From: Betaproteobacteria bacterium UBA2293
GTDB taxonomy: Bacteria > Pseudomonadota > Gammaproteobacteria > Burkholderiales > Rhodocyclaceae
NCBI GenBank assembly: GCA_002345845.1
Contig: DDWF01000196.1
Span: 1 to 64,000 of the forward strand
Length of the DNA: 64,000 nucleotides
Direction of reading: 5' to 3'
A model generated the notes under the pieces. That model made no database searches, was not told the origin of the DNA, and saw only the letters and a program-made list of their open reading frames with translations. The translations under genes and the position numbers were made by a program. Within the stretch, counting starts at the first letter, position 1, and each line of letters starts with the position of its first letter. This document shows positions 51,010 through 60,603 of the stretch, piece after piece.

Positions 51010-51663
51010 ATGCTCAACCGCAATCTCATCACCGGCCTCATCCTGGCCGCCACCACCGTCGGCGCCCAGGCTGCCGGCGTCATTGTTGACCGCGCCAACG
51101 TCCCGGCCAACGCCATCGTCATTGATTTCGAAAACTACGACGGCCTCGTCGTCAACGCCGGCGACAGCCTCGCCATCGGTGGTGTCACCTTCACCCCGGG
51201 CGAGCAGCTGACCGTTGGTCAGAACATCGCCGATCTTGGCGAAAATGGCATCTGGGGCGCCGGCAACAGGTTCGTCTCCTTCGATAACATCGGCAACATG
51301 ACGCTGGACATCAGCTTCAACGGCCACAGCACCATGGGCGTTGCCTTCGACTACAGCGTCTGGGACACCGATCTCGACGGCTCGGCCTTCCTGACCGCCC
51401 GCTATTTCGACCTGGGCAACAACCTGATCAAGACCACGAAGTTCATCTTCTCGCCCTTCGGTGCCGACACCTACAACCAGTTCCAGAGCTTCGGCTACGT
51501 CAGCGACAGCGCCAACATCGCCCGTGTCACCCTGACCGGCGACGGCGTCGTCTTCGACAACCTCACCTACACCCAGCCGGTCCCCGAGCCGCACAGCATC
51601 GCCATGCTGCTCGCCGGCCTCGGCCTGGTTGGTGCAGTGGCCCGTCGTCGCCAGCGCGTCTGA
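51010..51663 (+). CDS. PEP-CTERM protein downstream of PhoX
   Basis: 217 residues from ATG 51010 (a TTG two codons earlier is in frame). Signal peptide (1-21), a beta-rich body with EFxNYDG-type loops, and C-terminal VPEPHSIAMLLAGLGLVG signal with basic tail. It follows PhoX by 63 bp and ends at a terminator, so the two are co-transcribed. Function unknown; it may help to keep phosphatase at the surface. Confidence 0.85.
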   Translation: MLNRNLITGLILAATTVGAQAAGVIVDRANVPANAIVIDFENYDGLVVNAGDSLAIGGVTFTPGEQLTVGQNIADLGENGIWGAGNRFVSFDNIGNMTLDISFNGHSTMGVAFDYSVWDTDLDGSAFLTARYFDLGNNLIKTTKFIFSPFGADTYNQFQSFGYVSDSANIARVTLTGDGVVFDNLTYTQPVPEPHSIAMLLAGLGLVGAVARRRQRV

Positions 51664-51685
51664 TTCGGAAATATCTCAGAAGGAC

Positions 51686-51716
51686 AAAAGGCCGGGGGAT
51701 TGCCCGGCCTTTTCTT
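51686..51716 (+). terminator. Rho-independent terminator after the PhoX operon
   Basis: AAAAGGCCGGG and CCCGGCCTTTT arms with a short loop, followed by T-rich sequence. It may also serve the minus-strand polysaccharide operon ending at 51738. Confidence 0.88.
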
Positions 51717-51737
51717 TGCCTCGCCAACCCGCCGGGC

Positions 51738-52841
51738 CTATCCCCGCGAATCACCCCAGCGCAGCTTGCACTGGTCATCGCCGACGTAGGTTGTTTCCCC
51801 GGCGCGATCGACGCAATAGCGTGGCGAAACGATCATTTCGGAGAATTCCATGCCCTCGCCGATGCGTGTGTATTCGAAGAGCACGCTGCGAATGACCTTG
51901 GCCCCCTTGCGCAGGTGGCTGCCATGGCCGATCCAGGCCGGGCCGATCACCGAACAGCCGGGCTCGATCCTGACATTCGAACCGATATAGGCCGGGCCGA
52001 CGATCTTGCAACTGCCCCAGGCAATGGAAGTATTCGGCCCGACCCGGACGCCCGGTTCGATCTCCTTGCCCGGCATGTCCATCTGCGCCACCTCGCCACG
52101 CAGTACGCGCTGCAGCACCGACCAGTAATCAGTCACGCGGCCGATGTCGATCCAGTTGAAGAAGCGGTTCTGGACATAGAAGGGCATGCCGTTTTCCGCC
52201 ATCAGCGGGAACAGCTGGCTGCCGATGTCGAACTCGACACCGGAGGGAACCAGATCCAGCACCGGCGGCTCGAAAATATAGATGCCGGTACTCGCCAGTG
52301 AGGACTTCGCCTCGGCCGGTTTCGGCTTTTCCTGAAAGGATTCGATCCGGCCGTCCGCGTTGGCCACCACGATGCCATAGTTCTGCACCTGATCCTTCGG
52401 CACCTCCAGCGCCACCACGCTGGCCATCGCGCCCTTGTCGCGGTGCTCAGCCAGGGCCGCATCGAGATCGAGATCGATGATCGCATCGCCGCAGATGACC
52501 AACGTCGTTTCGTCGAAGAAACCGCCGAAATCCTGGATCGCCTTCATGCCGCCGGCCGAACCCTTGGGCTTGGGCACGATGTCGCCGTGATCGTGGATGC
52601 CCTCGTACGAGTAACCGATACTCGCTCCCCAGCGCCGGCCGTCACCGAAATAATCCTCGATCTTCCGGTGGTGATAAGCCACATTCACCATGATCTCGGT
52701 AATCCCGTAACGCACCAGATGCTCGATCAGGTACTCCATCACCGGCTTGCCGAGAATCGGCACCATCGGCTTCGGCAAATCCTTGGTCAGTGGTCGTACA
52801 CGCGTTCCCTGGCCGGCGGCCAGGATCATTCCTTTTGCCAT
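51738..52841 (-). CDS. NDP-sugar nucleotidyltransferase
   Basis: 367 residues from ATG 52841, preceded by GAGGA; the longer reading from 52964 overlaps the glycosyltransferase gene. N-terminal nucleotidyltransferase domain (MILAAGQGTRVRPLTKDLPK near 5-24, LVICGDAIIDLDLDAALA), C-terminal left-handed beta-helix (about 270-360). It makes an activated NDP-sugar (mannose-1-P guanylyltransferase or glucose/heptose type) for the polysaccharide; the sugar cannot be fixed from sequence. It is the last gene of the minus-strand operon. Confidence 0.85.
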   Translation of the reverse strand: MAKGMILAAGQGTRVRPLTKDLPKPMVPILGKPVMEYLIEHLVRYGITEIMVNVAYHHRKIEDYFGDGRRWGASIGYSYEGIHDHGDIVPKPKGSAGGMKAIQDFGGFFDETTLVICGDAIIDLDLDAALAEHRDKGAMASVVALEVPKDQVQNYGIVVANADGRIESFQEKPKPAEAKSSLASTGIYIFEPPVLDLVPSGVEFDIGSQLFPLMAENGMPFYVQNRFFNWIDIGRVTDYWSVLQRVLRGEVAQMDMPGKEIEPGVRVGPNTSIAWGSCKIVGPAYIGSNVRIEPGCSVIGPAWIGHGSHLRKGAKVIRSVLFEYTRIGEGMEFSEMIVSPRYCVDRAGETTYVGDDQCKLRWGDSRG

Positions 52842-53635
52842 GAGTTTTCCTCGACTTTTTGTCCCGTCAGTAGTTGCCATGTCGCGCCAACAATGAACAA
52901 GGTGTTTGTCACCAGATAGCGCCGCCACAACCTTTTGGGTTCGGAGGCGAAGCGGTGCAGCCATTCAAGGCCGTTGCTCCGCATCCATTCGGGAGCGCGA
53001 GAGATTGTCCCGGCATGAAAGTCGAAGGCGGCACCGACGCCGATCATTACCGCCTGCACTCGACCGCGGTGGGCTGCCATCCAGCGCTCTTGCTTCGGGC
53101 AGCCCAGGCCAACAAAAACGATACCCGCCTCGCTGGCATTGATTGCCGCCACATCGGCCGTATCCTCCATGGCGCTCAACGGGCGAAACGGCGGGGATGC
53201 CGTGCCGGCGATGCGCAGGCCGGGGAAACTGGCGAGCAAGCGGTGCTCAAGTCGTTGCAGGATTTCCGGCGTACTTCCATAGAAATAGACGGGTACGCTG
53301 TTGCGCTGGCACTGATCCAGCAGGTCCCACATCAGGTCCGGCCCGCTTACCCGATGCTGCCCGGCAAAGCCTTGTCGGCGCAGCATCCAGGCGACCGGGG
53401 CGCCATCCGGCGTCGCCATGTCGGAGCCGGCGATCACTTCGCGATAGACCGGCTCCCGGCTGGCGGTGACCACGACATGGGCGTTGCAGATAGTCACATA
53501 GCGGCTCTCACGGTCGCGCGCCCAGCACATGATGCGGCCAATGGCTTCTTCATTTTTCAATGCGTCGATCGGAACACCGAGCACGGAACCCGTGCGGCGT
53601 CCTGCAGTCAGGGCTTCTTCGGCGTGGCCAGGCAT
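52826..53635 (-). CDS. WecB/TagA/CpsF-family glycosyltransferase
   Basis: 269 residues from ATG 53635, which has AAGGA 8 bp upstream; the longer GTG at 53665 has no such site. Motifs SVLGVPIDAL, NAHVVVTAS, GSDMATPDGAPVAW, GLGCPKQERWMA are diagnostic of the family, which adds a sugar (for example N-acetylmannosamine-type) to a lipid-linked intermediate. It overlaps both neighbours. Confidence 0.88.
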   Translation of the reverse strand: MPGHAEEALTAGRRTGSVLGVPIDALKNEEAIGRIMCWARDRESRYVTICNAHVVVTASREPVYREVIAGSDMATPDGAPVAWMLRRQGFAGQHRVSGPDLMWDLLDQCQRNSVPVYFYGSTPEILQRLEHRLLASFPGLRIAGTASPPFRPLSAMEDTADVAAINASEAGIVFVGLGCPKQERWMAAHRGRVQAVMIGVGAAFDFHAGTISRAPEWMRSNGLEWLHRFASEPKRLWRRYLVTNTLFIVGATWQLLTGQKVEENSWQKE

Positions 53636-54756
53636 TTTTCGATTCCTTGGGCAAAGCGTTCGCACATGTTGGCCAGCGTGTAGCGGCTGGCATCGGCGTG
53701 GGCACTTTCTTGCATTCGCCGGTAACGAGCAGTGTTCGTGAGGAGGGCAATGACGGCATCCGCGTAGGCGCAGGGGTTGCCCTCGGCGATCAGGCTATTT
53801 TCTCCATTCCGGAGGTAAGCGATTTCAGGGCCGTGTCGCGAGTCCGCCATAGTGGCCATTGGTGCTCCTGCGCAGAATGCGTCAAGTACATGCAGCCCCA
53901 CCGCTCCCGGATTGATGACAATGTTGGCCAAGCGAAAATAGGCAGCCTTCTCTGGTCCCTTGCGGACGCCGACGGCATGCAGCCAGGGACGACTGACCGA
54001 CGCCTGATGTATCACTCCGGCATCTGGTCCATCACCCACCACGATCAGATGAAAGGCCGGTATGGCAGCATGTATCCGATCTGCTGCCGCGATCATTTCC
54101 GGCAGTCGTTTGTCGGCATAAAGCGAACCGCAAAACAGTCCGACCGGGGCATTGTCGCCGATGCCAAGCTCGCTGCGCAGGGCGGTGAGTTGCTCGGTCG
54201 AACAGACCGCCAGATCAGCCAGAAAGCCCTCATTGTCGATGGCGTTGTCAAGTACCGTGATGCGCTCTTCCGGATAGCCATCCCCCAGGAGAATGTCACG
54301 CGTCAGGTCCGTATAGGCGAACCACCAGTCCACCTGTCCGACCAGCATCCGTTTCCAGCGCTCACGCAGACCGTCCGGACGGTCTGCCTGAAAATTTCGG
54401 CCGTGGCCCCAGAAGGCGACGCGGGTATGCTGGAAGCGTCGCCGGATCAGCCAGCCGTAGTTGGCCAGCAGCTTGTTTTCCTGGGTCAGGATGATCAGGT
54501 CGGGGGCCGTGAGTTGCTGTGGGAGGCTCTGCCAGACAGCGGTCTGGCTACCCAGCGCGATGTAGCGGTTCTCGATGGCATGTGCCCAGGTCAGGACACC
54601 GGCATCTCGCTTCTTCATGGCCGCCCCGTCGGGTTGGCCATGTACGAGGTCGAAGGTGATGCCTAGCCGGGCCAGGGAGTGGCGCAGATCGTCGAACAGG
54701 CGCTCCCGGTAGTGGGTCAGGCGCTGCTGTACGCAAACCACATGCCGTTCGTTCAT
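53608..54756 (-). CDS. Family 4-type glycosyltransferase
   Basis: 382 residues, GT-B fold. N-terminal half ends near 190; C-terminal Rossmann half includes VGLFCGSLYADKRLPEMIAA and the nucleotide-binding FHLIVVGDGPDAGVI. It presumably adds one sugar of the repeat unit. The DxD- and E-x7-E-like region is at NPGAVGLHVLDAF. It overlaps the neighbours by 4-28 bp, so translation is coupled. Confidence 0.82.
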   Translation of the reverse strand: MNERHVVCVQQRLTHYRERLFDDLRHSLARLGITFDLVHGQPDGAAMKKRDAGVLTWAHAIENRYIALGSQTAVWQSLPQQLTAPDLIILTQENKLLANYGWLIRRRFQHTRVAFWGHGRNFQADRPDGLRERWKRMLVGQVDWWFAYTDLTRDILLGDGYPEERITVLDNAIDNEGFLADLAVCSTEQLTALRSELGIGDNAPVGLFCGSLYADKRLPEMIAAADRIHAAIPAFHLIVVGDGPDAGVIHQASVSRPWLHAVGVRKGPEKAAYFRLANIVINPGAVGLHVLDAFCAGAPMATMADSRHGPEIAYLRNGENSLIAEGNPCAYADAVIALLTNTARYRRMQESAHADASRYTLANMCERFAQGIEKCLATPKKP

Positions 54757-55922
54757 GCGTTACCTCCCTGGCGAGCAAGGATGGCTTCGTCGTAGATGTC
54801 CACCAATTTCCGGTAATTGGCCTCGGGTGAGTAGTGAGTTTCGTATGCCGCGCGCGCGTTGCGCCCCATCGTCGCCATCGCTTCTGGATGGTCAACTGCC
54901 CAGCGCAGCTTCTTCGCCAGGTCATCCGGGTTGCCGGGATCAAACAGGAGACCGGTGTTGTTGTCCTCGATGATAGTGGCGAGTGCCCCCAGTCTGCTGC
55001 CAATTACTGGTAACCCATGGGCATAGGCTTCGATTGCAACAAGTCCAAAAGTTTCAAGACAGATACTGGGCATCAACAGCGCGAAGGCCTCCTGCATTTG
55101 CCGATCAACAGCACTGCCATTCAGCCAGCCCAGTTGGATGGCATTGGGTAGTGCGGATAGCTCAGCTGCTTCCGGCCCATCACCGGCGATGCGCACATCG
55201 ATGTCTGGGTGTATCCCTAAGGCATCACGCAAGGTGGTTATCCCTTTTTCCGGCGACAGGCGCCCGACGAATAGGAAATGCTTCTGGTGCCGCGAGGCGA
55301 GGGAGGCTGCCGGTGCAGCGACAAAATTGGGTTTGACCCGGATTCGGTCGGCAGGAAGGCCACCGGCCACCAGCTTGTCACGCCCGAATTCGGTCAGCGC
55401 GATGTAGCGGTCGACCCGGCGACGATAGGTGCCCAGACTCCGATGCAGGGTCAGCATGGCGGCCAACACGCTGCTCTGCAATCGAGAATCTCGATAGCAG
55501 CCCCGCCAGGCACCCCGCCAGGGCAACTTGCCCACACAGTCTTCGCAGATCCGGCCATCGCGCAGTAGCATGCCCTGCGGACAGATCAGGCGGTAGTTGT
55601 GCACGGTCTGTACAACTGCCACGCCGAACCTGTGCGCCGTCCAATAGGCCGCCGGTGAGATCAGCGGAAAGGTGTTGTGGACATGCATGACATCCGGTCG
55701 CTCCTGTGCGATCAGCGCACCGAGCTCCGCAGCTGAGCGCTGGGCCCACAGCGTGCTGGCAGCCGCCTCGGCGCGATTCATCCCGGTGAGTTCATGGTTG
55801 CTCCGCCGGTACTCAATGACGCTGTGCCCGTTGTCGCGCAGCAAGGCAGTCTCGGCGTCAACCACAGCATCCTCGCCGCCGGCCTGCTGATAGCTGTTAT
55901 GCACTATCAGAACCTTAGGCAC
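54753..55922 (-). CDS. Family 4 glycosyltransferase
   Basis: 389 residues from GTG 55922 (the TTG at 55946 is poorer). Typical GT4 pattern: VLIVHNSYQQAGGEDAVVDA, HVHNTFPLISPAAYWTAHRF, FVGRLSPEKGITTLRDAL, PSICLETFGLVAIEAYAHGL (the E-x7-E nucleotide-binding motif). It uses NDP-sugar to extend the lipid-linked polysaccharide. Confidence 0.87.
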   Translation of the reverse strand: MPKVLIVHNSYQQAGGEDAVVDAETALLRDNGHSVIEYRRSNHELTGMNRAEAAASTLWAQRSAAELGALIAQERPDVMHVHNTFPLISPAAYWTAHRFGVAVVQTVHNYRLICPQGMLLRDGRICEDCVGKLPWRGAWRGCYRDSRLQSSVLAAMLTLHRSLGTYRRRVDRYIALTEFGRDKLVAGGLPADRIRVKPNFVAAPAASLASRHQKHFLFVGRLSPEKGITTLRDALGIHPDIDVRIAGDGPEAAELSALPNAIQLGWLNGSAVDRQMQEAFALLMPSICLETFGLVAIEAYAHGLPVIGSRLGALATIIEDNNTGLLFDPGNPDDLAKKLRWAVDHPEAMATMGRNARAAYETHYSPEANYRKLVDIYDEAILARQGGNA

Positions 55923-56802
55923 GACGCTGTCTCGCGTGATCAGCAAGCAGGCGAATGTAAGGCCACGCGAAATGCAGAGGCCAGAGCAAGCCCCCGTGCC
56001 GGCGGGTGAAATGTCGCCAGGAACGGGGGGGCAGTCCCTTGCGCGATAACATTTTGCGCCAGCGCTCGGTTAGGGGCAGGCGCTTGTCGCGATAGGTGCC
56101 ATCGGTGGGGTTGTTGGTGCATTCGCCAAGATGTCCGGGGGCGACGTAAACCTGGAAGCCTGCCCGACGGGCGCGCAATGCGTAGTCAGTATCGCCCATG
56201 GCGTGTTCGAACACCGGATCGAGATTGCCGATGGACTGAACGACTGCCGCTGGAATCAGTACGATGTTGCCATTCATTGCGTGGCATTCGACCGGTTCGG
56301 TGGTGCGACCGAGACGCCGGTAGTTGAAGGGGCGCCAGCGGGAATGGGCAATGTCTCCGCCATAGCTGGTCTGGCCCGTCAATGGGTCGGCCGTGGCGCC
56401 GACGACGATGCACGGTTTGTCATGTCGCTTGTCGACGATCTCGGCGGTTTCAAGCAGTCGGCCGATCGCCTCGGGATGGAGACGGGTGTCGTCATTGAGC
56501 CACAGCAGATAGTCGTGGGGATATGCCATGGCCCGGGCCTGAGCCATGTGCATTCCCCGGTTCCAGAACAGGCTGCCATCGCCGTCGATAACTTCGGTCC
56601 AGGGATACGCGGCTCGGACGGCGGCAGCGGTGTCATCCGTGCTGCCATCGTCCACGAGAACGGCTCGCGGCACGATGCCAGCGTACCGGCAACTGACCTC
56701 CAGACGGGCCAATGCGTCGAGGGTTGAAGTGCGCCGGTTGAAGGCCGTGAGAACTCCGATGACGATGGGTGGCTCCGTTGCCGATGGCGAAGTGTCGGTC
56801 AT
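55915..56802 (-). CDS. Family 2 glycosyltransferase
   Basis: 295 residues from ATG 56802 (stop/start overlap with the gene upstream). GT-A fold: VIGVLTAFNRRTSTLDALAR, AVLVDDGSTDDT, LLWLNDDTRLHPEAI. The sequence resembles rhamnosyltransferase-like GT2 enzymes (ANGNIVLIPAAVV-type MNGNIVLIP, GDTDYALRARRAG). Sugar specificity unknown. Confidence 0.87.
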   Translation of the reverse strand: MTDTSPSATEPPIVIGVLTAFNRRTSTLDALARLEVSCRYAGIVPRAVLVDDGSTDDTAAAVRAAYPWTEVIDGDGSLFWNRGMHMAQARAMAYPHDYLLWLNDDTRLHPEAIGRLLETAEIVDKRHDKPCIVVGATADPLTGQTSYGGDIAHSRWRPFNYRRLGRTTEPVECHAMNGNIVLIPAAVVQSIGNLDPVFEHAMGDTDYALRARRAGFQVYVAPGHLGECTNNPTDGTYRDKRLPLTERWRKMLSRKGLPPRSWRHFTRRHGGLLWPLHFAWPYIRLLADHARQRRA

Positions 56803-58136
56803 GGCGTTGTGGTCCGTTCGAAGCTGATCAAGGTAGGATTTGGGCCGACTGTCAGAGGGAGGGTTGGCCTTTCGTCGGTTTGTTCCGGCCAACGCGTCAC
56901 AGCAGATTGCCAGTTCACAGGGTGCAGCCCTTGCGGTAGTGGGAGTTGTAGTCGTGGACCTGGATGCGGGTTCCAGGCGATGGCGACTGGCAGACCTTCT
57001 CTTTCCCCCCAGCAGACAGTCGGACGTCCAGGCCCACTGCTGCAATGCTTGGGTTGCAGGCCATCGAGCCAGCGCATGGTCAGCAGGATCGCGTCGCGGG
57101 CGGGATGGGCTTGTCCCGCGCGATCAACCATGCCCGAAAGGTCATTGTCCCAGGCGTAGTAAATGTAACGGTCGAGTCCCGCGAAGGCTGCCAGAACGAT
57201 TTGCCGGGCCAGCATCGCGGCGGCATCCTGGCGGTTGATTCGCCGCCCAATCCCCGGGGGCAGGGGCTCATTGTCCGGGTATACCTCGACACCTGCTTCC
57301 GTGCTCCATAGGGGTAGGTGGGCGATGCCATGCTGGCGCATCACTTCGCGCACGGTCTGGATTTCCCGCTGCATCCGGCGTTCGTCTTGCCATGCATAGA
57401 AATGGTAGGCGACGGCGTCTATATGCTGCCCGCCGCCAGCAGCCAGCCACGGGGCAAGCCGGTTATGTACGCCATTGACGAAACCCGGGCTGAGCAGCAA
57501 GGCTTCCGGGTCTTCGGCCTGCAGCACCTCGCGGGCGATGCGGGTCATTTCCACCAGGGTTTCGACGGTGCCCGTGTAGAAGCCGCCATGAACGCGCGGT
57601 GGCTTGGGTGGGCCGGAAAAATCCGGTTCGTTCCAGACTTCGTAGCAGCAGATGCGACCCCGATAGCGGCGGGCTACCGTGCGTACGTAGTCCTCCCAAT
57701 CGGCCAGCGAGCGCGGTTCGGCGGCGCAGCCGTGACCGTAGCTGCAGGGCTCGCCCGGGCGAGCCGAGGCCCAGGCAGGGGTGGAGCCCAGTGTGTAGAG
57801 GACGCGCGTACCCTGCGACCAGGCTTCGTTGACGTAGAGGTCGAGGCGTCCGAATTGCCAGTCACCTTTTCGCGGTTCGATGTCGGCCCAACGGGTGCGG
57901 CTGTCCCACAAGCGGAGCAGACCGAAACCGAGCGGCGGCCAGGCGGTGGGGATCGCCTTTTCGCCCGGCGCCAGCAGTAGGCGGTGGAAATGGATGCCGA
58001 GAAAATCGCGGCTCAGGGGGCCTTTGCCGGACGGGTAAGTCAGACGTTCCCCGGACTGGGCCTGTACGGCAGGAAAACCGATTGCCAGCAGCGCAAGCGT
58101 CAGGGCAAGCAGTAGTGTCCGGATCAGGGGACTCAT
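56799..58136 (-). CDS. Exported GH39-like glycoside hydrolase
   Basis: 445 residues from ATG 58136, which starts the signal peptide MSPLIRTLLLALTLALLAIG; an upstream reading overlaps the polymerase gene. The catalytic domain has the acid/base Glu in CCYEVWNEPDFSGPP (near 165) and the nucleophile Glu in PLWSTEAGVEVY (near 279), with YEVWNEPD typical of GH39 and related clan A enzymes. It would trim or cleave the polysaccharide during export. Overlaps by ATGA at both ends. Confidence 0.82.
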   Translation of the reverse strand: MSPLIRTLLLALTLALLAIGFPAVQAQSGERLTYPSGKGPLSRDFLGIHFHRLLLAPGEKAIPTAWPPLGFGLLRLWDSRTRWADIEPRKGDWQFGRLDLYVNEAWSQGTRVLYTLGSTPAWASARPGEPCSYGHGCAAEPRSLADWEDYVRTVARRYRGRICCYEVWNEPDFSGPPKPPRVHGGFYTGTVETLVEMTRIAREVLQAEDPEALLLSPGFVNGVHNRLAPWLAAGGGQHIDAVAYHFYAWQDERRMQREIQTVREVMRQHGIAHLPLWSTEAGVEVYPDNEPLPPGIGRRINRQDAAAMLARQIVLAAFAGLDRYIYYAWDNDLSGMVDRAGQAHPARDAILLTMRWLDGLQPKHCSSGPGRPTVCWGEREGLPVAIAWNPHPGPRLQLPLPQGLHPVNWQSAVTRWPEQTDERPTLPLTVGPNPTLISFERTTTP

Positions 58137-59497
58137 GGCGTGACAAAAGACTGGCGGGCAACGAACGGCCGGCTCACGCTGTTCGCTGCCCGTGCCGGCG
58201 CCAGAAGCGCGATCAGGAAACCGTAGAGGGCGCCATGAAAATAGAAGCCCTGGTAAGGAATGTAGTAGGCCAGGCTGGCAGCAAGAACCGCCAGCAGTAC
58301 GATCTCCAGCAGTGGCGGGGCATCGTTGCGCTGACGGTCGTGAAGCAGTTTGCGGCGCAGGTGGAAATGGATCCAGAGCAGTGCGGCGAGGCCGATCACG
58401 CCTAGGCGGAGCAGGATTTGCACATAGAAGTTGTGCGGCGCGTATTCCACCTCCCGACCGAGGACATGGCGCTTGTAGCCGGTGCCGTAGGGCTTGCCCA
58501 GCAGCCACTCGCGGGGTGAGGCGCCAGCGTGGCCGGCCAGCAGTTCACGCCAACCCTCAATGCGGTCGGTGTGCGTACCCCGGGCTTCTCCAACCGCCGT
58601 GACGGAGCGGGTCAGGGTTTCCGCCAGCCGGTTTCCTGGGGAAAGGATCAACATCGCTGTTCCGGCACTGATCAGTGCGATGCCCAATCCGATCAGGGGT
58701 AACGCCCTGACAGCCAGGGTGGTGCGCAGGTGCCAGGCGACAACGGCGAGGGCGACTAGCGTGGCCACCCATACTGAACGATGTTGCAGGACGACGGCAA
58801 AGGCGAGCAGGGTGCCAGCGGATAGCAGGTGCTTCCAGCCATCGTGGCGCAGCCAATGGGCAAGATGGGCGACGCCGACCATGGCCAGGAACAGGGCCTG
58901 GTGCGACCCCACCGTGCGGAACTCGCTGCTAGCGCCGGCCAGTTCGACGACATGGGCGGAGACGAAGCCGTATTTCAGTCCGATCCAGCGGTAGACGACG
59001 ACGGCCGCGATCAGCCAGGCTGTCCACCGAAGCATGTGCCAGAGGCGAGACAGAGGCTCTGGCGAATAACTGAAACTGGCGAAATACAGGCCAGCCATCC
59101 AGAAATAGGCGTTCCCCCGCGCCTCGACGCCGGCGCTGCTGCCGAACTGGACCAGACCCACAAGCAATGAATAGAAGAGCACCATGCCCAGAAGCAGCCA
59201 GCTGCGCCAGGCGGCGGACCACTGGGGTACGCCGATGAAGGCCATGCGAAATGCCAGGGCAGCCATCAGCAGCAGGAAGGCCAGGTCGTTGGTACTGACG
59301 TTGATGCCCAGCGGCAGGGCCGGTGCCGCCACGAAAACGGTTTCGACAACGAAGGCCAGGGCGACGATCCAGGCGCCCACCCAGACTCGCGCTGCGGCAT
59401 TGACCAGCACCCACCAGCTGCCTAGGGCCAAGCCTATGGCCAGGATGAACGGCAAGGTCAGCATTCCGTAGCCGAGCAGGGTCATCATGACCTTCAT
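58133..59497 (-). CDS. O-antigen ligase/Wzy-like polymerase
   Basis: 454 residues, about eleven TM helices with a large periplasmic loop (about 295-350) that contains TDRIEGWRELLAGHAGAS and the H-containing PHNFYVQILLRLGVIG segment typical of O-antigen ligase and Wzy polymerases. It polymerises repeat units in the periplasm. Operon position next to flippase and transferases supports this. Confidence 0.85.
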   Translation of the reverse strand: MKVMMTLLGYGMLTLPFILAIGLALGSWWVLVNAAARVWVGAWIVALAFVVETVFVAAPALPLGINVSTNDLAFLLLMAALAFRMAFIGVPQWSAAWRSWLLLGMVLFYSLLVGLVQFGSSAGVEARGNAYFWMAGLYFASFSYSPEPLSRLWHMLRWTAWLIAAVVVYRWIGLKYGFVSAHVVELAGASSEFRTVGSHQALFLAMVGVAHLAHWLRHDGWKHLLSAGTLLAFAVVLQHRSVWVATLVALAVVAWHLRTTLAVRALPLIGLGIALISAGTAMLILSPGNRLAETLTRSVTAVGEARGTHTDRIEGWRELLAGHAGASPREWLLGKPYGTGYKRHVLGREVEYAPHNFYVQILLRLGVIGLAALLWIHFHLRRKLLHDRQRNDAPPLLEIVLLAVLAASLAYYIPYQGFYFHGALYGFLIALLAPARAANSVSRPFVARQSFVTP

Positions 59498-60597
59498 CGA
59501 TGCGTTTTCCCAGCTTGGCGATATACGTCAACATATTCGCGCACCCCGCGTTCAACGCCGAAACGTTCGGCAACCAGTCCGGGATAGGGAGCGGCTCGAG
59601 CACGCCAGGTGGGTGCCGGCGTTGCGCAGAAATGGCTTAATGCATTTGCAATACTCGTGGCATCGGGTTCAGCGTAAATCAGATGCGGGATGATGTTCCG
59701 CAGATCGCGCAAACCATCGACATCGGCCAGTAGGGCGGGAAGTCCGACCGAAAGCGCCTCCACTGCTGCAAGTCCCAGTCCCTCGTAGAGGGATGGCATC
59801 AGGTATAGATCCGCCGCCGCGAAGGCAGGTCGAGGCTCGGTCCAGCCGCAGAAGGTTACGCGCTCGGAGACGCCAAGCTGGATCGCCAGTTGGCGTTCGT
59901 CAGCATCGTTCGTTTCGGTGCCTACATGCAGATAGCGCAGTGTTGGTATGTCTGGAAGTTTCGCCAGTGCCTCGATGACGGCGTGGTGATTCTTGACGGG
60001 CGAGCAATTGCCGACGGTGACCAGTACGATATCGTGCTCACTAAAACCCCAGGATTCCCTGGCGGCTTGACGTTCTAAAGGCGTAACAGGAGCAAAACGC
60101 GCAGTGTCGATCCAGTTCCAGACCAGTTCTGACGAGATGCCGAACCGGGATTTCTCGTTGTCATGCACACCCGGCGCGATTGCTACATAGCGAACGCCCA
60201 GGGCGGCCAGATGGCGGCGTTGGAGGGCTCTTCGCCAGCGCAGGTTGCCATTGAAGGCGAAATTGTTATGTACGGTACGTACCACGCGGGCGCCTGCCGC
60301 CAGTGATGCCAGTCCGAACCAGTAACTGGCACCTTCGGCGTGCTGATGGACAACGTCGTAGCCACCAGTACGGACCAGATTGCGGAATTGCATGAAGAAA
60401 CCCGGTGAGCGTTTGGCCGGCAGATGGTGAATCTGATAGCCCGCCGAGCGCAACGCGGTGGCATAGCTACCTTCTTCCGGGCCCGTACTGAGTAGTTCGC
60501 TCGTTACACCGTGTGCCTGCCAGAACGGTGCGGCGCAACGCAGCATGGTTTCGGCACCGGAGGGTTTCAGTTCATTGAGAACGTGGAGCACTTTCAT
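59494..60597 (-). CDS. Family 4-type glycosyltransferase
   Basis: 367 residues, start MKVLHVLNELKPSGAETMLR typical of GT4. C-terminal half contains GNCSPVKNHHAVIEALAKLP and YLMPSLYEGLGLAAVEALSV (E-x7-E). Overlaps the polymerase gene by 4 bp. Assembles the polysaccharide; acceptor unknown. Confidence 0.87.
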   Translation of the reverse strand: MKVLHVLNELKPSGAETMLRCAAPFWQAHGVTSELLSTGPEEGSYATALRSAGYQIHHLPAKRSPGFFMQFRNLVRTGGYDVVHQHAEGASYWFGLASLAAGARVVRTVHNNFAFNGNLRWRRALQRRHLAALGVRYVAIAPGVHDNEKSRFGISSELVWNWIDTARFAPVTPLERQAARESWGFSEHDIVLVTVGNCSPVKNHHAVIEALAKLPDIPTLRYLHVGTETNDADERQLAIQLGVSERVTFCGWTEPRPAFAAADLYLMPSLYEGLGLAAVEALSVGLPALLADVDGLRDLRNIIPHLIYAEPDATSIANALSHFCATPAPTWRARAAPYPGLVAERFGVERGVREYVDVYRQAGKTHR

Positions 60598-60603
60598 GGT
60601 GGG

